Assembly: GCA_026984915.1 (NCBI GenBank)
Contig: JALSRG010000106.1
Coordinates: forward strand, 1 to 64,000
Direction of reading: 5' to 3'
DNA length: 64,000 nt
From: Marinosulfonomonas sp.
GTDB taxonomy: Bacteria > Pseudomonadota > Alphaproteobacteria > Rhodobacterales > Rhodobacteraceae
The notes under the pieces were generated by a model. It saw only the letters and a list, made by a program, of their open reading frames with translations, was not told where the DNA came from and ran no database searches. This document shows positions 34,358 through 45,547 of the stretch, piece by piece. Every line of letters begins with the position of its first letter. Position 1 is the first letter of the stretch. A program made the translations under genes and the position numbers.

Positions 34358-37060
34358 TCAAACTACCCGGCCGTGACAATGTTTGAACTTTTTCCCGGAT
34401 CCGCAGGGGCAGGGATCATTGCGGCCCGGATCACCCCAGGTTGACGGGTCATTCTCATCAAACCCTTCCAGCAGGGGGGGTGCCGGGTTTGCCGTATCCG
34501 GCCCTTCGGTCTGTGCCGCCTGTTGCAGAGCCTGTTGCTGTTGCAACATCTGCTGCATCATGGCCGCTTGCTCTTCTTCGGTCATCGGCCGAATCTGTGC
34601 CAGCTGTTTGGTGACATCTTCGCGCAGCCCGTTCAGCAGCATTTCAAACAACTGGAACGCTTCTGTCTTGTATTCGTTCAGCGGATCGCGTTGGGCATAG
34701 CCCCGAAACCCGACAACCGAGCGCAAATGTTCAAGCGTCACCAGATGTTCGCGCCATTTTGAATCAATTGTCTGAAGCAAAACCTGCTTTTCGATCATCC
34801 GCATGTTTTCGGGGCCGAACTGGGCCGCTTTCTGCGCCATGAATTCATCGGCGGCATCATAGAGACGCTCGCGGATATCGCTGTCATCCACGCCCTCTTC
34901 CTTGGCCCAGGCCATCACCGGCACATCAATGCCCAGATGTTCGATCACGGCGGCATACAGCCCCTCGGTATCCCATTGGTCAGCATAGGTTTTTGGCGGC
35001 ATATAGGCATCAACCAGGTCGTCGATCACCTCATTGCGCATATCCTGAATAATCTCGGAAAGATCCTCGGCTTCCATGATTTCACGACGTTGCGAGAAAA
35101 TGACCTTGCGCTGGTCGTTCATCACATCGTCAAATTTCAGCAGATGCTTGCGAATGTCGAAGTTGCGCGCTTCCACCTTGGCCTGCGCTTTCTCAAGTGA
35201 TTTGTTGACCCAGGGGTGGACGATGGCCTCGCCTTCCTTCATGCCCAGTTTCGACAGAACCGCATCCAGCCGCTCTGACCCGAAAATGCGCATCAGATCA
35301 TCCTGTAGCGACAGGAAGAATGCGGATCGCCCCGGATCACCCTGCCGCCCGGACCGGCCCCGCAGCTGGTTGTCGATGCGGCGGCTTTCGTGCCGCTCGG
35401 TTGCCAGCACAAACAGGCCGCCCGCCTCCAGCACCTTCTGCTTTTCTTCGGCGTGTTCTGCCTCGATCTTTGCACGAAGCGCCTCGGGATCAGCCTCCGG
35501 ATCCGCGTCCAGCGCCTCCATCACCTTCATTTCAACATTGCCGCCCAGCTGAATATCGGTGCCACGGCCAGCCATGTTGGTGGCAATGGTGACGGCGCCG
35601 AACTTGCCGGCATCCGCAACGATCTGCGCCTCTTTCTCGTGCTGGCGGGCGTTCAGAACATTGTGCTTCACACCTGCTTTCGTCAGTAGTTGCGACAGTT
35701 CCTCGGATTTCTCGATCGACGTGGTCCCCACCAGAATGGGCTGGCCTTTTTCATGAGCCTCCTGAATGGTTTCGACAATGGCCGCGTCTTTTTCCTTGGC
35801 CGTGCGATAAACCCGGTCATGTTCATCTTCTCTGATGACAGGCATGTTGGTCGGCACTTCGACCACGCCCAGCTTGTAAATTTCTTCAAATTCCTCGGCT
35901 TCGGTCAGCGCGGTGCCGGTCATCCCGGCCAGCTTGTCATAGAGACGGAAATAGTTCTGGAACGTAACCGAGGCCAGGGTGACGTTTTCCGGCTGAATAT
36001 CCACGCCTTCCTTGGCTTCAATGGCCTGATGCAGCCCGTCCGACAGGCGCCGCCCGGCCATCATCCGGCCGGTGAATTCGTCAATCAGCATCACTTCGCC
36101 GTTGCGAACAATATAATCCTTGTCCCTGAGAAACAGCTTATGGGCCTTCAGGGCCTGATTGATGTGATGCACGATCGTTGTCGATTCCGGATCATACAGC
36201 GATTGTTCCTCGGGCAGAATGCCGGCGACATGCAGCCGTTGTTCCAGAAACTCATTGCCTTCCTCGGTAAAGGTTGCATTGCGGGTTTTTTCATCCAGGG
36301 AATAATGCTCTTCCGTCAGTTCGGGAATGATACCATCAACAATCTGGTACAGTTCCGAGCGATCCTGTGAAGGCCCTGAAATGATCAGCGGTGTGCGTGC
36401 CTCATCGATCAGGATCGAGTCCACCTCGTCCACAATTGCAAAATTGTGGCCGCGCTGCGCCATTTCGCTCAGCTCCGACTTCATATTGTCGCGCAGATAG
36501 TCAAACCCCAGTTCGTTATTGGTCGCATAGGTGACATCGGCAGCATAGGCGGCGCGTTTTTCGTCCTCGGGTTGCTGCGGATAGATAACGCCGGTCGTCA
36601 TGCCCAGCGCGCCATATACCTTGCTCATCCAGTCGGCATCGCGCTTGGCAAGATAGTCGTTGACCGTGACGATATGCACGCCTTTGCCCGTCAGGGCATT
36701 CAGATAGGCCGGGAATGTTGCGACAAGCGTTTTGCCCTCGCCGGTTTTCATTTCGGCGATATTGCCCTGATGCAGGAAAATTCCGCCCATCAACTGCACA
36801 TCAAAGGCCCGCAGGCCCAGCGCCCGGTGCGCGGCTTCGCGGCAGTTGGCAAATGCCTCGGGCAGCAGGTCTTCCAGGCTTTCGCCTTCCTTGGCACGTT
36901 TGGCCAGTTCTTGCGTCTTTTGCTTTATCTCGTCATCGGACAGCTTTTGGAACTCGGGCTCCAGTGCGTTGATCTTTTCCACGATTGGCCGGGTCGCCTT
37001 GATCTTGCGATCATTTGGCGTTCCGAAAACCTTTTTGGCGAGTGTTCCGATTCCAAGCAT
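34358..37060 (-). CDS. secA: Preprotein translocase ATPase SecA
   Basis: SecA drives preproteins through the SecYEG channel at the inner membrane. The 900-residue protein has nucleotide-binding domain 1 with [11 protein letters not shown] (Walker A) and [19 protein letters not shown] (DEVD Walker B), the preprotein cross-linking domain, and nucleotide-binding domain 2 with [12 protein letters not shown] and [14 protein letters not shown]. The C-terminus has the zinc-binding SecB-contact motif [16 protein letters not shown]. It is complete. It is divergent from the parvulin isomerase gene across a 201-base gap. Confidence 0.99.
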   Translation of the reverse strand: MLGIGTLAKKVFGTPNDRKIKATRPIVEKINALEPEFQKLSDDEIKQKTQELAKRAKEGESLEDLLPEAFANCREAAHRALGLRAFDVQLMGGIFLHQGNIAEMKTGEGKTLVATFPAYLNALTGKGVHIVTVNDYLAKRDADWMSKVYGALGMTTGVIYPQQPEDEKRAAYAADVTYATNNELGFDYLRDNMKSELSEMAQRGHNFAIVDEVDSILIDEARTPLIISGPSQDRSELYQIVDGIIPELTEEHYSLDEKTRNATFTEEGNEFLEQRLHVAGILPEEQSLYDPESTTIVHHINQALKAHKLFLRDKDYIVRNGEVMLIDEFTGRMMAGRRLSDGLHQAIEAKEGVDIQPENVTLASVTFQNYFRLYDKLAGMTGTALTEAEEFEEIYKLGVVEVPTNMPVIREDEHDRVYRTAKEKDAAIVETIQEAHEKGQPILVGTTSIEKSEELSQLLTKAGVKHNVLNARQHEKEAQIVADAGKFGAVTIATNMAGRGTDIQLGGNVEMKVMEALDADPEADPEALRAKIEAEHAEEKQKVLEAGGLFVLATERHESRRIDNQLRGRSGRQGDPGRSAFFLSLQDDLMRIFGSERLDAVLSKLGMKEGEAIVHPWVNKSLEKAQAKVEARNFDIRKHLLKFDDVMNDQRKVIFSQRREIMEAEDLSEIIQDMRNEVIDDLVDAYMPPKTYADQWDTEGLYAAVIEHLGIDVPVMAWAKEEGVDDSDIRERLYDAADEFMAQKAAQFGPENMRMIEKQVLLQTIDSKWREHLVTLEHLRSVVGFRGYAQRDPLNEYKTEAFQLFEMLLNGLREDVTKQLAQIRPMTEEEQAAMMQQMLQQQQALQQAAQTEGPDTANPAPPLLEGFDENDPSTWGDPGRNDPCPCGSGKKFKHCHGRVV

Positions 37061-37261
37061 TTTTTCTCCGGCCCGTGTTCAAAATTCACGGTGATCTACT
37101 TACATATGTTGGGCGAGGATGCCTTGCCCCCAACCGCATACAGCCCTAAGACGGTGTGGAAGGGGTTTTGTGGCCGAACCACGTCCCTTTGGCGATGTAA
37201 GGGGCCACACTGTTAGTGTCAACGCCGCGCGCCCATGCGGCCAGATCAAAGGACAATATAG

Positions 37262-38119
37262 ATGTTGAAACGCCATAATATCTGGCAGAATTCCGTTCTG
37301 GGGGCCATTTTGGCTGTTGGAATGGCCGTACCGGTCTTTGCCGAGGAAGTGACTGCCGACAAAGTCGTTGCCACCGTCAACGGCACGGATATCACTTTGG
37401 GAGAGATGATCGCAGCGGCAGAAACGCTTCCCGATCAGTACAAAAGCCTGCCGGATGATGTGCTGTACGACGGCATTCTCCAGCAGTTGATCCAACAAAC
37501 CGCACTCTCGCAATCGCTGGAAGGCACCCCTCCGAAGCGAATCGATTTTGCAGTTACCAATGAGCGTCGCACCCTGCGGGCCGGAACGGTTATTGACCGG
37601 ATCGTTGAAAAGGCCGTCACCGACGAGGCCATTCAGGCCGCCTACGAAGAAAAATTTGCCAATGCAGCGCCCAGCAAGGAATACAATGCCTCGCATATTC
37701 TGGTAAAAACCCGCGAAGAGGCCGACGCCATCCGCAAGGAACTGGAAGACGGCGCCGATTTCGCAGAGCTTGCCAAGGAAAAATCGACCGGCCCCTCTGG
37801 CCCCAATGGCGGGAGCCTTGGCTGGTTTGGCCCCGGCATGATGGTCAAGCCGTTCGAGGATGCGGTTGTCGGCATGGAGCCGGGCCAGATATCCGAGCCG
37901 GTTGAAACCCAGTTCGGCTGGCATGTGATCAAGCTGAATGAAACGCGCCTGAAAGACGCGCCGAAACTGGACGATGTGCGCGAAGAACTGAAGGCCCAGC
38001 TAGAGCGCGACGCAGTCGAGAATGCCGTCGCGGACCTGACAGAAAGCGCGACGGTCACCCAGGCGGAAAAAGGCTCTATTCCGGCCTCTGCCGTGCGTGA
38101 CACCAGCCTGATCGACTAG
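37262..38119 (+). CDS. Exported parvulin-type peptidylprolyl isomerase
   Basis: A 285-residue periplasmic folding factor related to PrsA/PpiD/SurA. The signal peptide is AILAVGMAVPVFAEE; an N-terminal chaperone-like helical region follows, then a parvulin domain (about residues 135-235) starting EYNASHILVKTREEADAIRKEL and including GGSLGWFGPGMMVKPFEDAV and TQFGWHVIKL. It would help outer-membrane and periplasmic proteins fold after Sec export, which fits the divergent secA. It is followed 13 bases later by argJ. Confidence 0.93.
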   Translation: MLKRHNIWQNSVLGAILAVGMAVPVFAEEVTADKVVATVNGTDITLGEMIAAAETLPDQYKSLPDDVLYDGILQQLIQQTALSQSLEGTPPKRIDFAVTNERRTLRAGTVIDRIVEKAVTDEAIQAAYEEKFANAAPSKEYNASHILVKTREEADAIRKELEDGADFAELAKEKSTGPSGPNGGSLGWFGPGMMVKPFEDAVVGMEPGQISEPVETQFGWHVIKLNETRLKDAPKLDDVREELKAQLERDAVENAVADLTESATVTQAEKGSIPASAVRDTSLID

Positions 38120-38132
38120 AAAGGGCCGCAAC

Positions 38133-39389
38133 ATGTCGACACAAGACGGGGAAACGCCGGTTTCCCCACTTGCGCCCAGGGGCGGGTTTGCGGACCTGCC
38201 GGTTATCGCCGGGGCAGAGTTTGCCGCCATTGAGGCTGGCGTTCGTTACAGCGGGCGCGATGATGTCATGCTGGCACGGCTTTGCCCCGGCACCACGATT
38301 GCCGGGGTGTTCACCCGCTCGGCCACCCGCGCCGCCCCGGTTCTGGACTGCCAGGCCAAACTGCCCTCTTTGCCGGACGCCGGTGCGGCAATTCTGGTCA
38401 ATTCCGGCAATGCAAACGCCTTTACCGGCCGGCGCGGGGAAACCGCCGTCGCACAGATTACCCGGCAGGTGGCGCAATGTCTGGGCATTCCGCAATCGCG
38501 TATTTTCACTGCCTCGACCGGCGTTATTGGCGAACCGCTGCCGTTCAGGCGGATCACGGAAAAACTGGACGCTTTGGCAAAAGGCCTGGCGCCGGATCGT
38601 CTGCCAGATGCCGCGCGCGCAATCATGACAACGGACACTTTCGCCAAAGGCGCGAGCGCCACGATCTCTGTCGGCAACAACAGCCTTCGGATTGCGGGCA
38701 TCGCCAAAGGCTCTGGCATGATTGCCCCGGACATGGCCACCATGCTGGTTTACATCTTTACCGACGCCAGGGTCGCGCAACCGGTCTTGCAGGACATGCT
38801 CTTGGAGCTTTCAGACATGACCTTCAACTGCATCACGGTTGACAGCGATACATCCACCTCGGACACGCTGCTTCTGGCCGCCACGGGGCAGGCTGCAGCG
38901 CCGGAAATTACCGACAGGCACAGCCCTGGCTATCAGCCGTTCAAAGACGCCCTTCACGCCGTCATGCTGGATTTGGCGCATCAGGTCGTGCGTGACGGCG
39001 AAGGTGCGACGAAATTTGCGGAAATCCGTGTGACCGGTGCCGATTCAGACGCTGATGCCCGCAAGGTGGCCATGGCCACCGCCAACTCACCCCTTGTCAA
39101 AACCGCGCTCGCTGGCGAAGATCCAAACTGGGGCCGGATTGTCATGGCCGTCGGAAAATCCGGCGCAAAAGCCGACCGTGACAGGCTCAGTATCCGGTTT
39201 GGTGATATTCCGGTGGCCGAAAACGGCTGGGTTTCCCCCGGTTATGATGAATCTGCCGCCGCAGCCTACATGAAGAACGACGAATTGCTGATTGGTATTG
39301 ATCTGGGATTGGGGGCAGGATCCAGCACCGTCTGGACCTGCGATCTGACCAAGCGCTATATCGAAATCAACGCGGATTACAGATCGTGA
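38133..39389 (+). CDS. argJ: Glutamate N-acetyltransferase / amino-acid acetyltransferase
   Basis: ArgJ transfers the acetyl group from N-acetylornithine to glutamate, closing the cyclic arginine pathway, and can use acetyl-CoA in the bifunctional form. The 418-residue precursor has the self-cleavage site before the nucleophilic Thr in KGSGMIAPDMATMLVYIFTDA, which splits it into alpha and beta chains, and the family motifs ILVNSGNANAFTG and GEDPNWGRIVMAVGKSGA. The stop codon overlaps the start of mutT. argG, another arginine gene, lies at the far end of the window. Confidence 0.97.
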   Translation: MSTQDGETPVSPLAPRGGFADLPVIAGAEFAAIEAGVRYSGRDDVMLARLCPGTTIAGVFTRSATRAAPVLDCQAKLPSLPDAGAAILVNSGNANAFTGRRGETAVAQITRQVAQCLGIPQSRIFTASTGVIGEPLPFRRITEKLDALAKGLAPDRLPDAARAIMTTDTFAKGASATISVGNNSLRIAGIAKGSGMIAPDMATMLVYIFTDARVAQPVLQDMLLELSDMTFNCITVDSDTSTSDTLLLAATGQAAAPEITDRHSPGYQPFKDALHAVMLDLAHQVVRDGEGATKFAEIRVTGADSDADARKVAMATANSPLVKTALAGEDPNWGRIVMAVGKSGAKADRDRLSIRFGDIPVAENGWVSPGYDESAAAAYMKNDELLIGIDLGLGAGSSTVWTCDLTKRYIEINADYRS

Positions 39390-39784
39390 AAACGATTCTT
39401 GTTTCCGCTGTCGCGCTGGTCGATGTTGACGGTCGCGTTCTTTTGGCCCAGCGCCCGGCCGGCAAGCCCATGGCGGGCCTTTGGGAATTTCCCGGTGGCA
39501 AGGTTGAGCCCGGCGAAACCCCGGAACTGGCGCTGATTCGCGAGCTTGAGGAAGAACTCGGCATCAGCACCTGGTCCAGTTGTCTGGCGCCGCTCACTTT
39601 TGCCAGCCACGCTTACGATAATTTCCATCTTTTAATGCCCCTGTTCATCTGCCGAAAATGGAAAGGCCAACCGCACCCGCGTGAAGGGCAGGCCCTGAAA
39701 TGGGTCAAGGCCGGGGATCTGAGAAACTATCCCATGCCGCCGGCAGACCTACCATTAATACCTATTTTGCGAGATTGGCTATAA
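39386..39784 (+). CDS. mutT: 8-oxo-dGTP diphosphatase MutT
   Basis: A 132-residue Nudix hydrolase that removes oxidised dGTP from the nucleotide pool and prevents A:T to C:G changes. The Nudix box is complete (GGKVEPGETPELALIREL followed by EEELGI), preceded by RPAGKPMAGLWEFPG as in MutT. It starts with GTG overlapping the argJ stop (GTGA), so the two are coupled, as commonly seen in alphaproteobacteria. Confidence 0.93.
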   Translation: MKTILVSAVALVDVDGRVLLAQRPAGKPMAGLWEFPGGKVEPGETPELALIRELEEELGISTWSSCLAPLTFASHAYDNFHLLMPLFICRKWKGQPHPREGQALKWVKAGDLRNYPMPPADLPLIPILRDWL

Positions 39785-39927
39785 GTCGCATTCGTTAAGG
39801 TTGTATTAAACACATTTTTAGATAATAATTACCTGGAATCATATCCATTGTGCACAAATTTCTCGTGCATTTCTGGGATTTTTCGGAAATGCTACAACAA
39901 GGCTTTTAACCTGGGGAGGCTAAGCCA

Positions 39928-40065
39928 ATGCTACGCACTATAATCATTGGGAGCTGCGTTTGGGTGCAGGGGACGTTCGTGCGCAACCTTGCAGATGGCA
40001 GAATAGAGGTGCGTGTCGGTTCGCGCCTCTATGAAGGCCTGCCCATCGGTGAAATGGCAGCATGA
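39928..40065 (+). CDS. Small 45-residue protein of unknown function
   Basis: An open frame of 46 codons starting MLRTIIIGSCVWVQGTF and ending EGLPIGEMAA. A strong ribosome-binding site (GGGGAGG, 39913-39919) sits eight bases before the ATG, and a textbook terminator follows 22 bases after the stop, so it is an independent transcription unit in the 370-base gap between mutT and infB. The middle, VRNLADGRIEVRVGSRLYEG, is beta-strand-like with a DGRIEVRVG turn. It has a single Cys and no signal peptide. I believe similar short proteins occur in other roseobacters, but that is memory, not a search. Function unknown. Confidence 0.8.
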   Translation: MLRTIIIGSCVWVQGTFVRNLADGRIEVRVGSRLYEGLPIGEMAA

Positions 40066-40087
40066 TTTTTACGTAAATTCGAATAAC

Positions 40088-40116
40088 AAAAGGGAAGGTT
40101 AAAACCTTCCCTTTTT
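40088..40116. terminator. Bidirectional terminator between the small gene and infB
   Basis: AAAAGGGAAGG and CCTTCCCTTTT form a perfect 11-bp stem around TTAAAA, with T-runs available on both strands. It can end the small gene on the plus strand and the rimP-nusA-ylxR-infB transcript on the minus strand. Confidence 0.88.
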
Positions 40117-40154
40117 CGTTTCTGAGGCATCATTTCTGAACGGCCTGATCGCAT

Positions 40155-42659
40155 CTAGTCCAAAGAGCGTTCGACCTCTTCGCGTTCGAATATCTCGATC
40201 ACATCTTTCGGGCGAATATCATCGTAATTTTCGAATGCCATGCCACATTCCTGGCCCGACTGCACCTCGGCCACCTCGTCCTTGAAGCGCTTCAGGGTTT
40301 TCAGCGTGCCTTCGTGGATCACCACATTGTCACGCAACAGCCGGACACCGGCCGAACGACGTGCCACACCTTCGGTCACAAGACAGCCCGCAACCTTGCC
40401 AACACCGGTAACCTTGAACACCTCTTTGATTTCGGCATAACCGATGAACTTTTCGCGAATCTCGGCACTGAGAAGACCCGAGGCAGCCGCCTTTACATCA
40501 TCCACCAGATCATAAATCACCGAATAATAGCGGATTTCCACGCCTTTCTGGTTGGCCGTGGCGCGGGCGCTGGCGTTGGCGCGAACGTTAAAGCCAAACA
40601 CCGGGGCGCCTGATGCCTCGGCCAGGCCGATATCTGATTCGGTAATTGCCCCGACACCGGAATGCAGCACGCGCACGCGTACTTCTTCATTGCCGATTTT
40701 CTCCATGGCCTGGGTTATCGCCTCGGCGGATCCTTGCACATCGGCTTTGACGACGATCGGCAGTTCGGAAACATTCTCGTTTTCCTTGGCCTGCGCCATC
40801 AACTGTTCCAGCGTTGTCGCGGCGCCCTGGGCCGCGCGTTTTTCCTTGGCCAGGTTTGCACGGTACTCCGCAATCTCGCGCGCCTGCGCTTCGGTCTCGA
40901 CAACATTCAGAACATCTCCGGCTTCGGGTGTACCATGCAGCCCCAGAACCTCGACCGGAACCGAAGGTCCGGCTTCCTTGATGCGATCGCCACGATCATT
41001 GATCAGGGCGCGGACCTTGCCCCACTTTTCACCGACAACAAAAATATCACCTTGGCGCAGGGTGCCGTTCTGCACCAGAACCGTCGCAACAGGCCCTCGG
41101 CCAACGTCCAGTTGTGCCTCGATAACCGCACCTTCGGCGGCACGTTTCGGGTTTGCCTTCAGATCCAGAAGCTCGGCCTGCAGTGCGATATTTTCCAGCA
41201 GCGTATCCAGGCCTTGCCCGGTTATTGCGGAAACTTCCACGTCCAGCACGTCACCCGACATTTTCTCGACGATGACTTCGTGTTGCAGCAGTTCGGTGCG
41301 CACCTTGTCCGGGTCTGCGGTCGGCTTGTCGCATTTGTTGATCGCCACGATCATCGGCACCTCGGCAGCCTTGGCGTGATTGATCGCCTCAATCGTTTGC
41401 GGCATGACGGAATCATCCGCCGCCACCACCAGAACCACAATATCGGTCACCTGTGCGCCGCGCGCCCGCATCGAGGTAAACGCGGCGTGGCCAGGCGTAT
41501 CGAGAAACGTCAGGACAGATCCGTCGTCTGTCGTCACCTGATAGGCGCCGATATGCTGGGTGATGCCGCCGGCCTCACCGGAAACAACCTTGGCATTGCG
41601 AATCGCATCCAGAATCGAGGTTTTTCCGTGGTCCACGTGGCCCATCACCGTGATGACCGGCGGGCGTGGCTCCAGATCCTCGGGTTTGTCCTCGACGGCA
41701 GCAATAACATCTTCCACATCCGCATCGGAAACACGCACCACCTTGTGGCCGAATTCCTCGATGATCAATTCCGCCGTGTCCGCGTCAATGTATTGGTTCT
41801 GCGTCACCATCATGCCCATCTGCATCAGTGACTTGACCACATCGGCCACGCGTTCCGCCATACGGTTTGCCAGTTCCTGCACCACAATCGTTTCGGGCAG
41901 TTGAACTTCGCGAACGACCTTTTCGTGTTCGACAGTCCCGCCCATGGCTTTTTGCCGGGCCCGCTCCTGTTTGCGTTTCATCGCGGCCATTGACCGTTGC
42001 CGGCCGCCGTCCCCCGAAAGCGCCTGATTGAGCGTCAGCTTGCCCGAGCGACGCCCGTCATTGCGGCCTTTGCCTTTTGACGTGCGCTCGCGGTTGTCGC
42101 GCTCCTGCTTGCGTGGGGCCGAAGACGGGCGACCGCCGCCGCGCGGGGCGGTGGTCGTTTCGCCAGATGGCGGCATAACCGGCTGCGCCGCCGGTTTCGC
42201 CGCGGCTTTGGCGGCCTCTTCTTTCGCGGCCTCCGCGGCTTTGCGTTCCTGCTCGGCGGCTTCGGCCTTGGCGCGCTTGCGTTCTTCGCGCTCCTGTTCC
42301 TCGCGTTCTTTGGCCTCCATCTCGGCCCGGCGGCGCGCGCGTTCTTCCGCGCGTTGCTCCTCCTCGGCCTTACGCTTTGCCGCATCTTCGACTTCGCGTG
42401 CCTTGGCCGCTTTCAACGCCTTCATACGGCGTTCCATTTCTGCATCGCTGATCCCGGCGGGGCGTTTGGTCGGGTTGCTGACCGAGGGCCCGGATGTCGC
42501 CATCGGTTTCGCAGCACCCGGCTTTTGCACGATGATGCGCTTACGCTTGGTTTCCACCACAACGTTCTTGGTGCGCCCATGGCTAAAGCTTTGCTTTACA
42601 TTGCCCGAACGCGGACCGCCACGCAGGCCCAGGGTTTTTTTGCCGTCATTATCACTCAT
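40155..42659 (-). CDS. infB: Translation initiation factor IF-2
   Basis: The 834-residue GTPase that places initiator tRNA on the ribosome. A long, charged N-terminal region (residues ~60-220, mostly Lys, Arg, Glu and Ala, probably coiled coil) precedes the GTPase with [15 protein letters not shown] (G1), DTPGHAAF (G3) and NKCDKP (G4), then the C-terminal initiator-tRNA domains. The start overlaps the ylxR-like stop by four bases. It is last in the rimP-nusA-ylxR-infB operon; rbfA and truB, which often follow, are not here, and a strong terminator closes the unit. Confidence 0.99.
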   Translation of the reverse strand: MSDNDGKKTLGLRGGPRSGNVKQSFSHGRTKNVVVETKRKRIIVQKPGAAKPMATSGPSVSNPTKRPAGISDAEMERRMKALKAAKAREVEDAAKRKAEEEQRAEERARRRAEMEAKEREEQEREERKRAKAEAAEQERKAAEAAKEEAAKAAAKPAAQPVMPPSGETTTAPRGGGRPSSAPRKQERDNRERTSKGKGRNDGRRSGKLTLNQALSGDGGRQRSMAAMKRKQERARQKAMGGTVEHEKVVREVQLPETIVVQELANRMAERVADVVKSLMQMGMMVTQNQYIDADTAELIIEEFGHKVVRVSDADVEDVIAAVEDKPEDLEPRPPVITVMGHVDHGKTSILDAIRNAKVVSGEAGGITQHIGAYQVTTDDGSVLTFLDTPGHAAFTSMRARGAQVTDIVVLVVAADDSVMPQTIEAINHAKAAEVPMIVAINKCDKPTADPDKVRTELLQHEVIVEKMSGDVLDVEVSAITGQGLDTLLENIALQAELLDLKANPKRAAEGAVIEAQLDVGRGPVATVLVQNGTLRQGDIFVVGEKWGKVRALINDRGDRIKEAGPSVPVEVLGLHGTPEAGDVLNVVETEAQAREIAEYRANLAKEKRAAQGAATTLEQLMAQAKENENVSELPIVVKADVQGSAEAITQAMEKIGNEEVRVRVLHSGVGAITESDIGLAEASGAPVFGFNVRANASARATANQKGVEIRYYSVIYDLVDDVKAAASGLLSAEIREKFIGYAEIKEVFKVTGVGKVAGCLVTEGVARRSAGVRLLRDNVVIHEGTLKTLKRFKDEVAEVQSGQECGMAFENYDDIRPKDVIEIFEREEVERSLD

Positions 42660-43288
42660 GTGGTCTTCGTATCCTTTCCGGTGGAGGTCCCACCGACATT
42701 GCCGCGCAAGCCTGATAGCTTTGCAGCTTCCTCTACAACACGTGTTGTGAGTCCACCAGACGCAAGCGCGCCATGTATCACATTTTCCCGCCCGAAAGCC
42801 AAACCCAATTCTGACCCGGTCAGAATTCCGATAAAACTGCCTTTGCCGTCAGGCGATCGCAGCTTTGATTTGCCGCGGCCGGATCCGTCTGAGGCCTGCA
42901 GTAAAACCCGGGCTTCGCCGCTGTTCAGCCAGCTTTTGACCTTTTCAAACCCGGCCACGGCCCGCCCGGCCTTTCGCGCCAGTGAAATCAGGTCAACCAC
43001 CCGCCGGGCCAGTTGCCTTTCCAGATCGTCGATCAGCCCTTCCGGCACCGCAACCTGCTGTTTTGCCGCCCGGGAAAACAGGTTTTTCGCAACGGCCTTT
43101 TCCAGCGCCGCCCTTTCCGCTGTAACCCAGATTCCCCGGCCCGGCAATTTGCCCAGTACATCCGGCACGATTTCGCCCTCCGGCCCCACAACAAACCGGA
43201 TCATGCCGGTGGTGGGCTGCACCTTGCCGCTGGCAACACAGCGCCGCTCGGAAACATTCCGCTCCTTGTTGCGACCACCGCGCCCCAT
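42656..43288 (-). CDS. YlxR/DUF448 RNA-binding protein with L7Ae-like second domain
   Basis: A 210-residue protein found between nusA and infB. The N-terminal ~85 residues form the YlxR (DUF448) fold with [25 protein letters not shown] and [20 protein letters not shown] second part (about 90-190, [49 protein letters not shown]) resembles the L7Ae/L30e ribosomal-protein fold. In Gram-positives these are separate ylxR and ylxQ genes. It likely binds RNA or RNase P-type substrates; the exact role is not settled. It overlaps infB by four bases and follows nusA by 24. Confidence 0.9.
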   Translation of the reverse strand: MGRGGRNKERNVSERRCVASGKVQPTTGMIRFVVGPEGEIVPDVLGKLPGRGIWVTAERAALEKAVAKNLFSRAAKQQVAVPEGLIDDLERQLARRVVDLISLARKAGRAVAGFEKVKSWLNSGEARVLLQASDGSGRGKSKLRSPDGKGSFIGILTGSELGLAFGRENVIHGALASGGLTTRVVEEAAKLSGLRGNVGGTSTGKDTKTT

Positions 43289-43312
43289 TTTCAGATACTC
43301 CGAAGCCTGCGA

Positions 43313-44950
43313 TCAGGCTTCGGACTCCTCTTTGGCTGCTTCTGATTCTGTATCCGCGTCTTTCCCTTCTTCTTCCGATGCGCCTTCAAGATCGGCAGGA
43401 TCAACCCAGCCCAGCATGACGCGTGCGGTCATGATCAGGTTCTGGGCCTCTTCCAGCGCCATGTCGAATTTTTCCAAAAGGCCTTCGTCTTTTACCCGCT
43501 CGCCATCCACGGTTGTCCAGCCGCCGGCCAGTTCCCAATCGGCGCAGGTTGCGAAATCTTCCAGCGTCTTGATACCATCCTCGGCAAGCGCCTCGATCAT
43601 CTGTGGCGACAATCCCTCGAAATTGACCAGGCTGTCTTCAACACCCAGTTCGCGGGCATGCTCCAGCGCCTTCTTGTTGGCGGCTTCCAGGTTGTCGCGC
43701 GCACGGGCCTGCAATTCCTTGGCCGTATCTTCGTCAACACCGTCAATGACCAGCAGTTCATCCAGTTCCACATAGCCGACTTCTTCCAGGCTGGTGAACC
43801 CTTCGGAAACCAGAAGCTGGGCAAAGAACTCATCCACATCCAATGTGTCCATGAACAGCTTGGTGCGTTCGGCAAACTCTGCCTGGCGGCGTTCTGATTC
43901 CTCGGCTTCGGTCATGATATCAATATCCAGACCGGTCAACTGGCTGGCCAGACGCACATTCTGACCGCGGCGGCCAATGGCAAGGCTCAGCTGTTCGTCA
44001 GGGACGACCACCTCGATCTTGCCAGCATCTTCGTCCAGAACCACCTTGGAAACCTCGGCGGGTTGCAGGGCGTTCACCAGGAAGGTCGGCGCGTCTTCGT
44101 TCCATGGAATGATGTCGATCTTTTCGCCCTGCAACTCGTTCACAACAGCCTGTACACGGCTGCCGCGCATACCGACGCAGGCGCCGACGGGGTCTATCGA
44201 ATTGTCATAGGAAATCACGGCAATCTTGGCGCGCGATCCCGGATCACGGGCAACCGCCTTGATTTCAATGATACCGTCATAGATTTCCGGCACTTCCATC
44301 TTGAACAGTTCGGCCATGAATTCCGGCGCGGTGCGGCTGAGGAAAATCTGCGGCCCGCGAACCTCGCGCCGGACGTCCTTGATATAGCAGCGGATACGAT
44401 CATTGGGGCGATAGCTCTCGCGGCCGATCTTTTCGTTCCGGCGCAAAATGGCCTCGCCACGCCCCACATCGACGATGACATTGCCGTATTCTTCGCGCTT
44501 GACCACGCCGTTGATAATGGTGCCGGCACGGTCCTTGAATTCTTCGTACTGGCGGTCACGCTCGGCCTCGCGAATTTTCTGCAAAATGACCTGTTTGGCA
44601 GACTGCGCCGCGATCCGGCCCATTTCAACCGGCGGCACCTCTTCCACAAAAACATCCCCAACCTTGGGATCCTCCAGGTACTGCTTGGCCTGCTCAACGG
44701 TCATTTCCGCCTGATAATTCTCCAGCGCGTCATCTTCGACAACGGTGCGTACACGGGTAAACGTGGCGCGGCCGGTTTTGCGGTCGATCGACACGTGAAT
44801 ATCCATTTCCGCGCCGTAGCGTGATTTTGCGGCACGGGCGAGGCTCTCCTCCATCGCTTCAACCACCAGCTCGGGGTCGATCATTTTCTCGCGGGCAACA
44901 GCCTCGGCTGTTTGCAAAAGCTCTAGCTGGTTCGCACTGGTAATAGCCAT
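43313..44950 (-). CDS. nusA: Transcription termination/antitermination factor NusA
   Basis: NusA binds RNA polymerase and modulates pausing, termination and antitermination. The 545 residues include the N-terminal polymerase-binding domain, the S1 domain (GTIINGVVKREEYGNVIVDVGRGEAIL), two KH domains (GSRAKIAVISYDNSIDPVGACVGMRGSRVQ; LAIGRRGQNVRLASQLTG), helix-hairpin-helix repeats, and an acidic C-terminal tail of Glu and Asp. All expected parts are present. It is the second gene of the operon, 11 bases after rimP. Confidence 0.98.
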   Translation of the reverse strand: MAITSANQLELLQTAEAVAREKMIDPELVVEAMEESLARAAKSRYGAEMDIHVSIDRKTGRATFTRVRTVVEDDALENYQAEMTVEQAKQYLEDPKVGDVFVEEVPPVEMGRIAAQSAKQVILQKIREAERDRQYEEFKDRAGTIINGVVKREEYGNVIVDVGRGEAILRRNEKIGRESYRPNDRIRCYIKDVRREVRGPQIFLSRTAPEFMAELFKMEVPEIYDGIIEIKAVARDPGSRAKIAVISYDNSIDPVGACVGMRGSRVQAVVNELQGEKIDIIPWNEDAPTFLVNALQPAEVSKVVLDEDAGKIEVVVPDEQLSLAIGRRGQNVRLASQLTGLDIDIMTEAEESERRQAEFAERTKLFMDTLDVDEFFAQLLVSEGFTSLEEVGYVELDELLVIDGVDEDTAKELQARARDNLEAANKKALEHARELGVEDSLVNFEGLSPQMIEALAEDGIKTLEDFATCADWELAGGWTTVDGERVKDEGLLEKFDMALEEAQNLIMTARVMLGWVDPADLEGASEEEGKDADTESEAAKEESEA

Positions 44951-44961
44951 ATCAGTCCTCT

Positions 44962-45534
44962 TTAGATCCCGGTTGCGGGTTTTTCCGTTTCAATTGCATC
45001 AAACTTGTCTTCGTCCAGAACGCCGGCCAGTTTACGTTGGCGCAGCATCTCGCGGATCAATTCATCTGTCAGAACCAGTTTGGCATCCGACAGCCAGTCG
45101 AATTTCAATCCGACAGTGCCTTCGTCGATATTGATCAGAACCTCGTCACCTTCTACGCCGGCCAGCACACCCTTGAACCGGCGGCGGCCGTCGATCAGCT
45201 CTTCGGTTTCAATCTTGGCCTCATAGCCCTGCCAGACATCAAAATCTTTCAGGCGTGTCAGCGGCCGGTCAATACCGGGGCTGGAAACCTCCAGCGCATA
45301 GGCATCATCGATCGGGTCCTCGACATCCAGAATCGCCGAAACCTCGTTTGAAATGCGGGCGCAATCATCCACCTCTATGCCGCCATCCGGGCGGTCAGCC
45401 ATGATCTGCACCGTTTTCTTTTTGCCGCCCATCAGGCGCACACGCACCAACTCAAACCCCAGCCCCTCGATGACGGGTTGGATGATGTCAGCCAATCGGC
45501 GGTCGATGGCGGCTTTTGCGATCAGATCATTCAT
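44962..45534 (-). CDS. rimP: Ribosome maturation factor RimP
   Basis: RimP is needed for late assembly of the 30S subunit. The 190-residue protein has the usual two domains: [31 protein letters not shown] and [30 protein letters not shown], both diagnostic. It is the first gene of the rimP-nusA-ylxR-infB operon. Directly upstream are four 11-bp-phased CCATAC-type repeats and, further up, a minus-strand terminator, so the operon promoter must lie in or next to the repeats. Confidence 0.96.
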   Translation of the reverse strand: MNDLIAKAAIDRRLADIIQPVIEGLGFELVRVRLMGGKKKTVQIMADRPDGGIEVDDCARISNEVSAILDVEDPIDDAYALEVSSPGIDRPLTRLKDFDVWQGYEAKIETEELIDGRRRFKGVLAGVEGDEVLINIDEGTVGLKFDWLSDAKLVLTDELIREMLRQRKLAGVLDEDKFDAIETEKPATGI

Positions 45535-45547
45535 TTGTCATTCTTAC

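Noticed and set aside
40662-41831. A 389-codon open frame antisense to infB
   Set aside because: Composition (His, Arg, Asn) is that of a complement shadow; infB on the other strand is unmistakable.
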